Positions 34,295-42,945 of a stretch of DNA of 64,000 nucleotides are shown here, one piece after another. The position numbers were made by a program, and so were the translations under genes. Source of the stretch: Azovibrio restrictus DSM 23866 (GTDB taxonomy: Bacteria > Pseudomonadota > Gammaproteobacteria > Burkholderiales > Rhodocyclaceae). The first letter of the stretch is position 1. Every line of letters begins with the position of its first letter. The notes beneath the pieces are model-generated. The model was not told where the DNA came from. It did not search any database and saw only the letters and a program-made list of their open reading frames with translations. Location of the stretch: assembly GCF_000429665.1 (NCBI RefSeq), contig NZ_AUCH01000003.1, forward strand, positions 62,001-126,000. Reading direction: 5' to 3'.

Positions 34295-34728
34295 GCCCGG
34301 CAGACCGCCAGCTCGCCGCGATCGGCTGCGCCATCTGCGCCCCCGCCAGCCGCATCGACGCCTGGAGCCGGCCACTGGCGCTGCTCGCGCTGGCCGGCCT
34401 GCTGCTGCCCCAGGTCACGGCGGCGAGTGCCGCGGCACTCGCCGCCAGCGTCCTGCTCGGCCTGCTGCAGGGCTATTGGGCGCTGCGCCTAGCTTTCGAC
34501 CGACCGCTCTTCGCCCACTGGGCCGAGGCGGCCGACCAAGATGCGACAAGCGCGCTCGCCGCCTTCGACGCCGCGCTGACCGGCCTCGGCTGGCCGGTCG
34601 CCGACGCCGGGCGGCCGCTGGCCCAGCGCGTCGCCGCTACCCGCCGGCTGTTGCGCCGCCAGGGTCTGGCCTGTGCGGCGCAGTGGCTGGCCGCCACTAT
34701 CGCCCTGCTACTCCTGTTGTCACGCTGA
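34291..34728 (+). CDS. Small membrane protein of the lipid cassette, unknown function
   Basis: I do not recognise this 145-residue protein. It has hydrophobic stretches at about 28-65 (LALLALAGLLLPQVTA and ASVLLGLLQGYWALRLAF) and at the C-terminus (WLAATIALLLLLSR), with a polar Ala-rich segment between. ATG 34291 overlaps the previous stop (ATGA), which argues for a functional link with the two fusion enzymes, perhaps as a membrane scaffold. It shares their distinct codon use. Confidence 0.7.
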   Translation: MSPADRQLAAIGCAICAPASRIDAWSRPLALLALAGLLLPQVTAASAAALAASVLLGLLQGYWALRLAFDRPLFAHWAEAADQDATSALAAFDAALTGLGWPVADAGRPLAQRVAATRRLLRRQGLACAAQWLAATIALLLLLSR

Positions 34729-34804
34729 AGGCGCACCCCCTACTCGGCGCCAGCATGGCGAGCGCCCCAGGAACAGGAAAACAACCTCCGGAAGACTACC
34801 CATG

Positions 34805-34836
34805 AACAAAGGGGCCCGCGGGCCCCTTTGTTGTTT
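34805..34836. terminator. Perfect palindromic bidirectional terminator
   Basis: AACAAAGGGGCCCG and its exact complement form a 14-bp stem (34805-34832), followed by GTTTT on the plus strand. It ends both the lipid cassette and the convergent deaD gene, whose stop is 23 bp away. Confidence 0.88.
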
Positions 34837-34854
34837 TACCTCACCGACCAGGGC

Positions 34855-36789
34855 TCATTCGCCCCTGGGCTCGCGCTTCTTGAAGGGCTTGCCGCCGCCG
34901 GCGGGACGATCCCCCTTCCAGGCCGGCTTGCCGCCGTGGGGACGGTCACCCGCAGGACGGTCGGAGAAACGCTCGCCGCCGTAGGGCTTGCTGTGGGGCT
35001 TGCCCGGGCCCTTGCGGGGCGGACGGCTATCGGCAGCCGGCGCACTCCCGTCTTCCCGGGCGATATTGAGCTGACGCCGACGCACCCAGGCGCTGCGCAG
35101 GATCTGCAGGGTTTCCCGATCCAGGTCGTCGGGCAGATCCACGGTGCTGTAGTCATCGAACAGGTCGATGCGGCCGATCAGGCGGCTGGGCAGGTTGGCC
35201 TCGTTGGCGATGGCGCCGACGATATCCTTGGGAGATGCCCCCTGGTTGCGCCCCACTTCGATGCGGTAACGCACCATCACCACGGCGTTGCCGCGATCAT
35301 CCTCATTCACCTCGGTGGCGAAGGCGGGACGCTCGCGACGGGGCGGACGCTCTTCGTTGCCGAAACGATCTTCCCGTTCCCGACGGGGCCGCTCGGGGCG
35401 CTCACCACGCTCGGGACGGTCGGCCCGGGGAGGACGCTCGGTGAATTCCCGAACCTGACGCTGGGGCTTTTCTTCCAGCTTCAGGGGGCGATCCTTCTGG
35501 GCCATGAAGGCCAGGGCGGCGGCGACCCGCTCGGGGGAGGACTCCTGCTCGCTGGCCAGGTCGGCCACCAGGCTCTCGAAGAAGTCCAGGTCCTCGGAGG
35601 TCAGGGCCTTGGCCACCCGCTCCTTGAAATTGGCCACCCGCTTGTCGGTGACCGCCTGGTGGGTGGGCAGGGCCAGATGTTCGATGGGCTGGCGGGTGAC
35701 CCGTTCGATGGTCCGCAGCATGCGCATTTCCCGGGGCGCCACGAACAGGATGGCGGTGCCGGTGCGGCCGGCCCGGCCGGTACGGCCGATGCGGTGCACA
35801 TAGGCTTCCGCATCGTAGGGAATGTCGTAGTTGATCACGTGGCTGATGCGGGGCACGTCGATGCCCCGGGCGGCCACATCGGTGGCGATGATGATGTCCA
35901 GGGTGCCTGCCTTCAACTGCTCGATGGCGCGCTCCCGGGCCTGCTGGTTCATGTCGCCATTCAGGGCGGCGGCGGAATAGCCCCGGGCTTCCAGCTTCTG
36001 GGCCAGCTCTTCGGTGGCCAGCTTGGTGCGCACGAAGATGATGGCGGCGTCCAGGTCGTCTTCCACTTCCAGGATGCGGGTCAGGGCATCCAGCTTGTGC
36101 ATGCCGGAAACCTGCCAGTAGCACTGGCGGATGGCGGCCACGGTCTGGGTGGCAGACTTGATCTTCACTTCCTGGGGGTCGAGCAGGTAGTTCTGGGCCA
36201 CCCGGCGGATGGCTTCCGGCATGGTGGCGGAGAACAGGGCGGTCTGGCGCTCGGCGGGGGTGTGCTTGAGGATCCACTCCACGTCGTCGATGAAGCCCAT
36301 GCGCAGCATTTCGTCGGCTTCGTCCAGCACCATGGTCTTGAGGCCGGCAAGGGACAGGCTGTTACGTTCCAGGTGGTCCATGATGCGACCGGGCGTGCCG
36401 ACGATCACATGGGCGCCCCGGGCCAGCTGCTTCAGCTGGATGCCATAGCTCTGGCCGCCGTAGATGGGCAGCACGTGGAAACCGGGCATGTGCTTGGCGT
36501 AACGCACGAAGGCTTCGGCCACCTGGATGGCCAGTTCCCGGGTGGGGGTCAGCACCAGGGCCTGGGGCGTGGCGTTAGCCAGGTCCAGCTGGTTCAGGAT
36601 GGGGATGGCAAAGGCGGCGGTCTTGCCGGTACCGGTCTGGGCCATGCCCAGCAGGTCCTTGCCTTCCAGCAGCACAGGGATGCATTGGGCCTGGATCGGG
36701 GAGGGGGTTTCGTAACCCACATCCACCAGCGCCTTCAATACGGATTCGGACAGGCCCAACTGGGCAAAGGATTCAACTTCTTCAGACAT
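34855..36789 (-). CDS. deaD: DEAD-box RNA helicase DeaD/CsdA
   Basis: The 644-residue helicase has the Q motif (ETPSPIQAQCIPVLLEG), Walker A AQTGTGKT at 50-57, DEAD at 156-159, and SAT. The conserved C-terminal helicase region includes HRIGRTGRAGRTG. A DbpA-like RNA-binding domain follows (YRIEVGRNQGASPKDIVGAI), then a basic Arg/Gly/Pro-rich tail. It helps ribosome assembly and unwinds structured mRNA in the cold. I chose ATG 36789 with GGGAG 8 nt upstream. A 234-bp leader gap with a hairpin beside the ribosome site may provide cold regulation. Confidence 0.95.
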   Translation of the reverse strand: MSEEVESFAQLGLSESVLKALVDVGYETPSPIQAQCIPVLLEGKDLLGMAQTGTGKTAAFAIPILNQLDLANATPQALVLTPTRELAIQVAEAFVRYAKHMPGFHVLPIYGGQSYGIQLKQLARGAHVIVGTPGRIMDHLERNSLSLAGLKTMVLDEADEMLRMGFIDDVEWILKHTPAERQTALFSATMPEAIRRVAQNYLLDPQEVKIKSATQTVAAIRQCYWQVSGMHKLDALTRILEVEDDLDAAIIFVRTKLATEELAQKLEARGYSAAALNGDMNQQARERAIEQLKAGTLDIIIATDVAARGIDVPRISHVINYDIPYDAEAYVHRIGRTGRAGRTGTAILFVAPREMRMLRTIERVTRQPIEHLALPTHQAVTDKRVANFKERVAKALTSEDLDFFESLVADLASEQESSPERVAAALAFMAQKDRPLKLEEKPQRQVREFTERPPRADRPERGERPERPRREREDRFGNEERPPRRERPAFATEVNEDDRGNAVVMVRYRIEVGRNQGASPKDIVGAIANEANLPSRLIGRIDLFDDYSTVDLPDDLDRETLQILRSAWVRRRQLNIAREDGSAPAADSRPPRKGPGKPHSKPYGGERFSDRPAGDRPHGGKPAWKGDRPAGGGKPFKKREPRGE

Positions 36790-36803
36790 CACACACTCCC
36801 AAT

Positions 36804-36822
36804 GACCGCCCTTGCGGCGGTC
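36804..36822 (-). promoter_or_regulatory. Leader hairpin directly upstream of the deaD ribosome site
   Basis: GACCGCC-N5-GGCGGTC forms a 7-bp stem only 3 bases before the GGGAG Shine-Dalgarno of deaD. The rest of the gap up to mpl (36823-37023) is AT-rich with several TTTGATTTTT runs. A short CGGAC/GTCCG stem at 37009-37020 lies after the mpl stop, which may end mpl transcripts. Confidence 0.45.
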
Positions 36823-37023
36823 CTCACACAGCGGCACCCAAAATGGCAACAGGCCACGGCCGCAAAAAACCGGTTACTTAAGCCCCGGATAAATTCTCTT
36901 CGGAGAAATAAACCCACGCACCGAGGGCTTGCCCGGCGACTCGAAGGGCGACATTCTCCACAAAACCAGAGAAAAATCAAATAAAAATCAAATTACTACG
37001 GGAAAATACGGACCCGTCCGGGT

Positions 37024-38373
37024 TCAGGCAGCCGCCAGTTTTTCCAGCAGCCGGGCATGGATGCCGCCAAACCCCCCGTTGCTCATGACCAGGATCTGAT
37101 CCCCGGCCCGGGCTTCGGCCACCACCCCTGCCACCAGCCGCTCCAGGTCGTCTTCCACCCGGGCCCTGTCCCCCAGGGCCGCCAGGGCTCCGGCCGCATC
37201 CCAGCCCAGCTGAGCACCATAGCAATAAACCCGGTCGGCCAGCTCCAGGCTGGCGGCCAGCCTGTCCTTCATGGTCCCCAGCTTCATGGTGTTGGAGCGG
37301 GGTTCCAGCACCGCCAGAATCCGGGCGTCCCCCACCTTGCGCCGCAAACCCGCCAGGGTCGTGGCAATGGCGGTGGGGTGATGGGCAAAGTCGTCGTAAA
37401 CCGTGACACCGGCCGCCTGCCCCCTCACCTCCAGGCGGCGCTTGACGTTCTGGAAGCGGGACAGGGAATCCAGCCCCTGCTCCAGGGTCACGCCCACGTG
37501 CCGGGCCGCCAGCAGGGCCGCGCAGGCATTGGCCCGGTTGTGCTCGCCGGCCAGGGACCAGGTAGTGCGGGCCAGCTCTCCGCCGGGGCCGTGCAGCACC
37601 AGGGAGCCGTCCCTGTCATCCCCGCTCACCCGGTAACCTTCCGGGCTATTGAAGCGCTGCACTTCCGTCCAGCATCCCCGGGCCAGAACCCGGTTCAGAC
37701 TTTCCTCCCGGGCATTGCTGACGATCAGCCCGGAAGCCGGCAAGGTACGCACCAGATGGTGAAACTGGGTCTCGATCGCGGCAAGATCGGCAAAGATGTC
37801 CGCATGATCGAACTCCAGGTTGTTCATCACCAGAGTCCGGGGCCGGTAATGGACGAACTTGGAACGCTTGTCACAAAAGGCGGTGTCGTATTCGTCCGCC
37901 TCGATCACGAAAAATGGGGTATCCCCCAGACGGGCGGACACGGAGAAATTCAGCGGCACGCCCCCGATCAGGAAGCCCGGGGCCATGCCCGCATCCTCCA
38001 GGATCCAGGCCAGCATGGAGGCTGTGGAGGTCTTGCCGTGGGTCCCGGCCACGCCCAGCACCCAACGCCCCTGGAGCACATGCTCGGCCAGCCACTGGGG
38101 GCCAGACACATAGGGCAAGCCCCGGTCGAGAATGGCTTCCAGCAGGGGATTGCCCCGGGAAATGGCATTGCCGACCACGAACAGGTCCGGCGCCAGGGCC
38201 AGCTGGGTCGGATCATAACCCTCCGTCAGCTCGATATCCGCGGCCCGCAGCTGATCGCTCATGGGCGGGTAGACACTGGCGTCGCAACCGGTGACCCGAT
38301 GGCCAGCAGCCCGGGCCAGCTGGGCCACGCCCCCCATGAAGGTGCCGCAAATACCGAGGATGTGAATGTGCAT
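37024..38373 (-). CDS. mpl: UDP-MurNAc:L-Ala-gamma-D-Glu-meso-DAP ligase
   Basis: Mpl reattaches recycled murein tripeptide to UDP-N-acetylmuramate. The 449-residue Mur ligase has the N-terminal domain (HIHILGICGTFMGGVAQLA), the ATP loop VAGTHGKTSTASMLAW, the Lys-carbamylation region and the C-terminal DDFAHHPTAIATTLAGLR. The Mpl-type opening GICGTFMGG distinguishes it from MurC. It is divergent from the nucleotidyltransferase-like gene and lies upstream of deaD on the same strand. Confidence 0.95.
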   Translation of the reverse strand: MHIHILGICGTFMGGVAQLARAAGHRVTGCDASVYPPMSDQLRAADIELTEGYDPTQLALAPDLFVVGNAISRGNPLLEAILDRGLPYVSGPQWLAEHVLQGRWVLGVAGTHGKTSTASMLAWILEDAGMAPGFLIGGVPLNFSVSARLGDTPFFVIEADEYDTAFCDKRSKFVHYRPRTLVMNNLEFDHADIFADLAAIETQFHHLVRTLPASGLIVSNAREESLNRVLARGCWTEVQRFNSPEGYRVSGDDRDGSLVLHGPGGELARTTWSLAGEHNRANACAALLAARHVGVTLEQGLDSLSRFQNVKRRLEVRGQAAGVTVYDDFAHHPTAIATTLAGLRRKVGDARILAVLEPRSNTMKLGTMKDRLAASLELADRVYCYGAQLGWDAAGALAALGDRARVEDDLERLVAGVVAEARAGDQILVMSNGGFGGIHARLLEKLAAA

Positions 38374-38449
38374 GAAAGCTTTTCCGAGGAAGAAGAAAGG
38401 TTAGAATCGGGGCGCAATTTTACTTGATCCCATGACTATCGAGGCTTCC

Positions 38450-39049
38450 ATGGCCCGCCACGAACGCGCCCGAGCGCCCCGCCCCAGCGTTTCCCGTACC
38501 CAGATCGCCAGCACCGCCGCCCGGCTCATGGCCCAGGACGGCATCACCGACATGGCCCAGGCCAAGAAGAAGGCGGCCCGGCAGCTGGGCCTGCCGGACA
38601 ATACTCCCCTGCCGGACAATGCCGAGGTGGAAACGGAGCTGCGTCTCTACCAGGCTCTCTATCAGAGCGACACCCAGCCCGCCCTGCTGCGGCAGTTGCG
38701 CGCAGAAGCCGCCCGGATCATGGAATTTCTTGCGGATTTCCGCCCCTATCTCACCGGATCGGTGCTCGAAGGCACGGCCAGCAGCTTTTCCAGCATAGAC
38801 CTGATGCTGTTCGCGGACAGCGCCAAGGAAGTGGAAATCTTCCTGCTCGACCGGGGCATGGACTTCGAGCACCTGGAACCCCGCAACGACAAGGCCGAAG
38901 CCGTGTTGCAGCTGTCCACCCCGGCCGCCGACATCAAGCTGATCATCTTCCCCCCCCAGCTGGAGCGGCAAAGCTTCAAGCACCGGGACGGCCGCCCCAA
39001 GGAGCGCATGCGCCTGGATGCCCTGCAGCAGATGCTGGAACACCCATGA
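38450..39049 (+). CDS. Nucleotidyltransferase-fold-like conserved protein
   Basis: The 199-residue protein has a basic N-terminus with a helical RLMAQDGITDMAQAKKKAARQLG segment. A domain with YLTGSVLEGTASSFSSIDLMLF resembles the GS...DxD core of minimal nucleotidyltransferases, but only one Asp of the pair is present, so catalysis is doubtful. Homologues in betaproteobacteria are often labelled UDP-N-acetylmuramate-alanine ligase, a name the sequence does not support. I prefer ATG 38450 (GAGG 5 nt upstream) over ATG 38432, which has no ribosome site. It overlaps the next gene by four bases. Confidence 0.7.
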   Translation: MARHERARAPRPSVSRTQIASTAARLMAQDGITDMAQAKKKAARQLGLPDNTPLPDNAEVETELRLYQALYQSDTQPALLRQLRAEAARIMEFLADFRPYLTGSVLEGTASSFSSIDLMLFADSAKEVEIFLLDRGMDFEHLEPRNDKAEAVLQLSTPAADIKLIIFPPQLERQSFKHRDGRPKERMRLDALQQMLEHP

Positions 39050-39636
39050 AGACCTCCCTCGCCAAACTGCTGGCCATCGTCACCGTGGCCCTGGTCTCCC
39101 TGGCCGCCGGCATGCTGTTTTCCCGCCAGCAGCATCCTTCCGCCCCCCCCGGAATACCGGCCGTGGAAGGTGAAGCCGCCGCCCTCAACGGGCTGCTCAG
39201 CCTCAGCCTGCCGGACGCCTCCGGCCACATGAATGCCCTGGAGCAGTGGCGGGGACGAACCCTGGTGATCAACTTCTGGGCCACCTGGTGCCCCCCCTGC
39301 AGAAAGGAGATGCCGGCCTTTTCCCGGCTGCAGGAGCAATACCGCAACCGCAACGTGCAGTTTCTGGGGATTGCCGTGGATACGCCGGAAAACGTACAGG
39401 ATTTTGCGGCTAAAACCCCGGTTTCCTACCCCCTGCTCGTGGGCGGCAACGAGATCCTCAGCCGAGCCAGAGACCTGGGCAACCTGAAAATGGGACTGCC
39501 CTTCACCCTGATCATCGACGCCCAGGGCCGTATTCATGCGCGCAAACTGGGGGGAATCGGCGAGGCCGAGCTGGAGGACCTGCTGCGCCAGACCCCGGGA
39601 ACGGCCGCCGCTGCGGGCGGCCAGGCCGAACGGTAG
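39046..39636 (+). CDS. TlpA/ResA-family thiol-disulfide oxidoreductase
   Basis: The 196-residue protein has an N-terminal membrane anchor (residues 8-25) and a periplasmic thioredoxin fold with active site WCPPC at 81-85. The cis-Pro loop (MGLPFTLIIDAQGRI) is near 160. Such proteins reduce periplasmic cysteines, for example of apocytochrome c. It overlaps the upstream gene by ATGA, and aroQ follows by 43 bp. The redox partner is not in the window. Confidence 0.9.
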   Translation: MKTSLAKLLAIVTVALVSLAAGMLFSRQQHPSAPPGIPAVEGEAAALNGLLSLSLPDASGHMNALEQWRGRTLVINFWATWCPPCRKEMPAFSRLQEQYRNRNVQFLGIAVDTPENVQDFAAKTPVSYPLLVGGNEILSRARDLGNLKMGLPFTLIIDAQGRIHARKLGGIGEAELEDLLRQTPGTAAAAGGQAER

Positions 39637-39679
39637 AAATACTGGACAATTTGTCGCCAATTACGGCAAACTTGCCGCC

Positions 39680-40159
39680 ATGACGAAGCAAAAATCCGCT
39701 TCCAAGACCGTGCCCCGGCCCCGTCTGCTGGTCCTCAACGGCCCCAATCTCAATCTTTTGGGGACCCGCGAGCCCCAGCACTACGGCTCGGTCACCCTGG
39801 ACGACATCAACCTGACCCTGGCCCGCCGGGCCGAAGCGGCGGACGTGGACCTGGAAACCTTCCAGAGCAACCACGAAGGTGCCCTGATCGAACGCATCCA
39901 TGCCGCCCGGCAGCAGGATGTGCGTTACATCATCATCAACCCCGCCGCCTGGACCCATACCAGCGTCGCCATCCGGGACGCCCTGGCCGCCGTGGCCATC
40001 CCCTTCGTGGAAGTGCATCTCTCCAACGTGCATGCCCGGGAACCCTTCCGGCAGCATTCCTATTTTTCCGATCTGGCCATAGGCGTGATCTGCGGCCTCG
40101 GCCAGCAGGGCTACCTGCTCGCCCTCGAATACCTTCTCAACAAACTCAATACGGACTGA
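39680..40159 (+). CDS. aroQ: 3-dehydroquinate dehydratase, type II
   Basis: AroQ makes 3-dehydroshikimate in the shikimate pathway. The 159-residue protein has LVLNGPNLNLLGTREPQHYG (catalytic Arg and Tyr), NHEGALIERIHAA, the active-site INPAAWTHTSVAIRDAL, and EVHLSNVHAREPFR. The first 15 residues are a basic extension; I kept ATG 39680 since no better start lies closer to the core. aroQ directly precedes accB-accC, the normal order in many proteobacteria. Confidence 0.95.
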   Translation: MTKQKSASKTVPRPRLLVLNGPNLNLLGTREPQHYGSVTLDDINLTLARRAEAADVDLETFQSNHEGALIERIHAARQQDVRYIIINPAAWTHTSVAIRDALAAVAIPFVEVHLSNVHAREPFRQHSYFSDLAIGVICGLGQQGYLLALEYLLNKLNTD

Positions 40160-40207
40160 GCCGGGCCCCGCCCAGCCTTTCCTGTTCACGGACTCCGGGA
40201 GATCCTC

Positions 40208-40669
40208 ATGGACCTGCGTAAACTGAAGAAACTGATTGATCTGGTGCAAGAATCCGGCATTTCCGAACTGGAAGTGACCGAAGGGGAAGAAAAGGTGCGT
40301 ATCGCCAAGTTCGCCCCCGCTGGCGCTGCCCCGATGCAGCACTATCAGGTGCCCATGGCCGCCCCGGTGGGCGCTCCCGCTCCGGCCGGCACCTCGTCGG
40401 TGAACCTGGACGACGACGATGACGACCTGCCCGACGGCCATGTGGTCAAGTCTCCCATGGTGGGCACCTTCTACCGCTCCCCCTCCCCCGGCGCCAATGC
40501 TTTCGTGGAAGTGGGCCAGAGCGTCAAGGAAGGCGACACCCTGTGCATCATCGAGGCCATGAAACTGCTGAACGAGATCGAAGCCGACGCTTCCGGGGTC
40601 ATCAAGGCCATCCTGCTGGACAATGGTCAGCCGGTGGAATTCGGCGAACCCCTGTTCATCATCGGCTAA
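40208..40669 (+). CDS. accB: Biotin carboxyl carrier protein of acetyl-CoA carboxylase
   Basis: The 153-residue carrier begins MDLRKLKKLIDLVQESGISELEVTEG, then has a Pro/Ala linker (about 38-70) and the biotinyl domain with EAMKLLNEIEA, whose Lys carries biotin. It works with AccC (next gene) and AccAD to make malonyl-CoA for fatty acid synthesis. GGGAGA lies 5 nt before the ATG. Twelve bases separate it from accC. Confidence 0.97.
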   Translation: MDLRKLKKLIDLVQESGISELEVTEGEEKVRIAKFAPAGAAPMQHYQVPMAAPVGAPAPAGTSSVNLDDDDDDLPDGHVVKSPMVGTFYRSPSPGANAFVEVGQSVKEGDTLCIIEAMKLLNEIEADASGVIKAILLDNGQPVEFGEPLFIIG

Positions 40670-40681
40670 CCGGCTGCGATC

Positions 40682-42040
40682 ATGTTCGAAAAAATCCTGA
40701 TCGCCAACCGCGGCGAAATCGCCCTCCGGGTGCAGCGCGCCTGCCGGGAGCTGGGCATCAAGACCGTGGTCGTGCACTCCGAAGCCGACCGGGAAGCCAA
40801 GTACGTGAAGCTGGCGGATGAATCCGTCTGCATCGGCCCGGCCCCCTCGGCCCAGAGCTACCTGAACGTGCCGGCCATCATTTCCGCCGCGGAAGTCACC
40901 GACGCCCAGGCCATCCACCCGGGCTACGGCTTCCTCTCCGAAAATGCCGACTTCGCCGAACGGGTGGAGTCCTCCGGTTTCGTCTTCATCGGCCCCCGGG
41001 CCGACACCATCCGCCTGATGGGGGACAAGGTTTCCGCCAAGGACGCCATGAAGGCGGCCGGCGTACCCTGCGTCCCGGGCTCGGACGGGGCACTTCCCGA
41101 CGATCCCAAGGAAATCACCAAGATTGCCCGCACGGTGGGCTATCCGGTGATCATCAAGGCGTCCGGCGGCGGCGGCGGGCGCGGCATGCGGGTGGTGCAC
41201 ACGGAAGCCGCCCTGCTCAACGCCGTGACCATGACCAAGTCGGAGGCCCAGGTGGCCTTCGGCAATCCCACCGTGTACATGGAAAAGTACCTGGAAAATC
41301 CCCGCCACGTGGAAATCCAGGTGCTCGCCGACCAGCACGGCAATGCCGTGTATCTGGGGGAGCGGGACTGCTCCATGCAGCGCCGCCACCAGAAAGTCAT
41401 CGAGGAAGCCCCGGCACCGCTGATCCCGCCGCGCCTGATTGCCCGCATCGGCGACCGCTGCGCTGAAGCCTGCCGCAAGATCGGTTACCGGGGTGCCGGC
41501 ACCTTCGAGTTCCTCTACGAGAACGGGGAGTTCTACTTCATCGAGATGAACACCCGGGTCCAGGTGGAACACCCGGTCACCGAGGCCATCACCGGCATCG
41601 ACATCGTGCAGGAGCAGATCCGCGTCGCCGCAGGTGAAAAGCTGCGCTTCAAGCAGCGCGACATCAGCTTCCGCGGCCACGCCATCGAATGCCGCATCAA
41701 CGCCGAAGATCCCTACACCTTCGTGCCATTTCCCGGCAAGATCAGCTTTTACCACCCGCCCGGCGGGCCCGGCATCCGGGTGGATTCCCACATCTACCAG
41801 GGCTACACGGTGCCGCCCCACTACGACTCCATGGTGGCCAAGGTCATCGCCTACGGGGATACCCGGGAGCAGGCCATCCGCCGCATGCGCATCGCCCTGT
41901 CGGAAATGGGCGTGGAAGGCATCAAGACCAACATCCCCCTGCACCAGGAACTGATGCAGGACGCCCGCTTCGTGGAAGGCGGCACCAGCATCCACTACCT
42001 GGAGCAGAAGCTGGCGGACAAGGGCGAGGTCAAGAAATAA
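40682..42040 (+). CDS. accC: Biotin carboxylase subunit of acetyl-CoA carboxylase
   Basis: The 452-residue ATP-grasp enzyme carboxylates biotin on AccB. It starts MFEKILIANRGEIALRVQRAC and has the glycine loop ASGGGGGRGMRVV. GERDCSMQRRHQKVIEEAPAP, EFLYENGEFYFIEMNTRVQVEHPVTE and the C-terminal biotin-carboxylase domain are all intact. It lies between accB and prmA in one operon. Confidence 0.98.
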   Translation: MFEKILIANRGEIALRVQRACRELGIKTVVVHSEADREAKYVKLADESVCIGPAPSAQSYLNVPAIISAAEVTDAQAIHPGYGFLSENADFAERVESSGFVFIGPRADTIRLMGDKVSAKDAMKAAGVPCVPGSDGALPDDPKEITKIARTVGYPVIIKASGGGGGRGMRVVHTEAALLNAVTMTKSEAQVAFGNPTVYMEKYLENPRHVEIQVLADQHGNAVYLGERDCSMQRRHQKVIEEAPAPLIPPRLIARIGDRCAEACRKIGYRGAGTFEFLYENGEFYFIEMNTRVQVEHPVTEAITGIDIVQEQIRVAAGEKLRFKQRDISFRGHAIECRINAEDPYTFVPFPGKISFYHPPGGPGIRVDSHIYQGYTVPPHYDSMVAKVIAYGDTREQAIRRMRIALSEMGVEGIKTNIPLHQELMQDARFVEGGTSIHYLEQKLADKGEVKK

Positions 42041-42042
42041 GC

Positions 42043-42945
42043 ATGGCCTGGATCAGCGCCTCTTTCCTGACGGATGCGGCCCAGGCCGAGCCCCTCTGCG
42101 ACGCCCTGCTGGAAGCGGGAGCCCTGTCGGCCAGCATCGAGGATGCCGACGCCGGGACCCCGGAAGAAAAGCCCCAGTTCGGCGAACCGGGCATGGAAAC
42201 CCCGGCCACGGCCTGGGACCATTCCCGCATCGTCGCCCTGTTCGATGAAGACGCCCCGGTGGGGCAGATGATGGCTGCGGCCGCCGGCTCCCTGGGCATG
42301 GCCCGGGTGCCCGACTTTGCCCTGGCCCGGGTGGAAGAGGAAAACTGGGTGCAGCTGACCCAGTCCCAGTTCGACCCCATCCAGGTCTCCCCGCGCCTGT
42401 GGATCGTGCCTTCCTGGCACGAGAGTCCGGACCCGGCCGCCATCAACCTGATCCTGGATCCGGGCATGGCCTTCGGCACCGGCTCCCACCCCACCACCCG
42501 CCTCTGCCTGGAATGGCTGGAACGCTCCGTGCAGCCCGGCCAGGACCTGCTGGACTACGGCTGCGGCTCGGGCATCCTGGCCATTGCCGCGGCAAAACTG
42601 GGTGCCGCCAGCGTCGCCGGGGTGGATATCGATCCCCAGGCAGTCACTGCCGCCCGGGCCAACGCGGAACGCAACGGGGTGAGCGCCCGCTTCGAGGACT
42701 CGGCAGCCCCCCTGGCCGGCGAGTATGATCTCGTGGTGGCCAACATCCTCTCCAACCCCCTGCGCGTCCTGGCTCCGGCCATCTGCGCCCACGTCCGCCC
42801 CGGCGGCCGGCTGGCCCTGTCCGGCATCCTGGCGGAGCAGGCAGAGGAAATCATCGGCGTCTACGCCCCCTGGCTCCCCCTCACCGTGGCAGACACCCGT
42901 GAGGGCTGGGTCTGCCTCTCCGGCATCCGGCCATGCTGTTCCTGA
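42043..42945 (+). CDS. prmA: Ribosomal protein L11 methyltransferase
   Basis: PrmA trimethylates L11. The 300-residue protein has a substrate-binding N-terminal domain and a SAM domain with LILDPGMAFGTGSHPTTRLCLEWL and motif I DYGCGSGILAIAAAKLGA. NPPY is seen as NILSNPL. ATG 42043 follows the accC stop by 2 bp; no ribosome site beyond the GAGG in the accC end is seen, so translation is probably coupled. Its 3' end overlaps the DUF3426 gene by 13 bp. Confidence 0.95.
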   Translation: MAWISASFLTDAAQAEPLCDALLEAGALSASIEDADAGTPEEKPQFGEPGMETPATAWDHSRIVALFDEDAPVGQMMAAAAGSLGMARVPDFALARVEEENWVQLTQSQFDPIQVSPRLWIVPSWHESPDPAAINLILDPGMAFGTGSHPTTRLCLEWLERSVQPGQDLLDYGCGSGILAIAAAKLGAASVAGVDIDPQAVTAARANAERNGVSARFEDSAAPLAGEYDLVVANILSNPLRVLAPAICAHVRPGGRLALSGILAEQAEEIIGVYAPWLPLTVADTREGWVCLSGIRPCCS

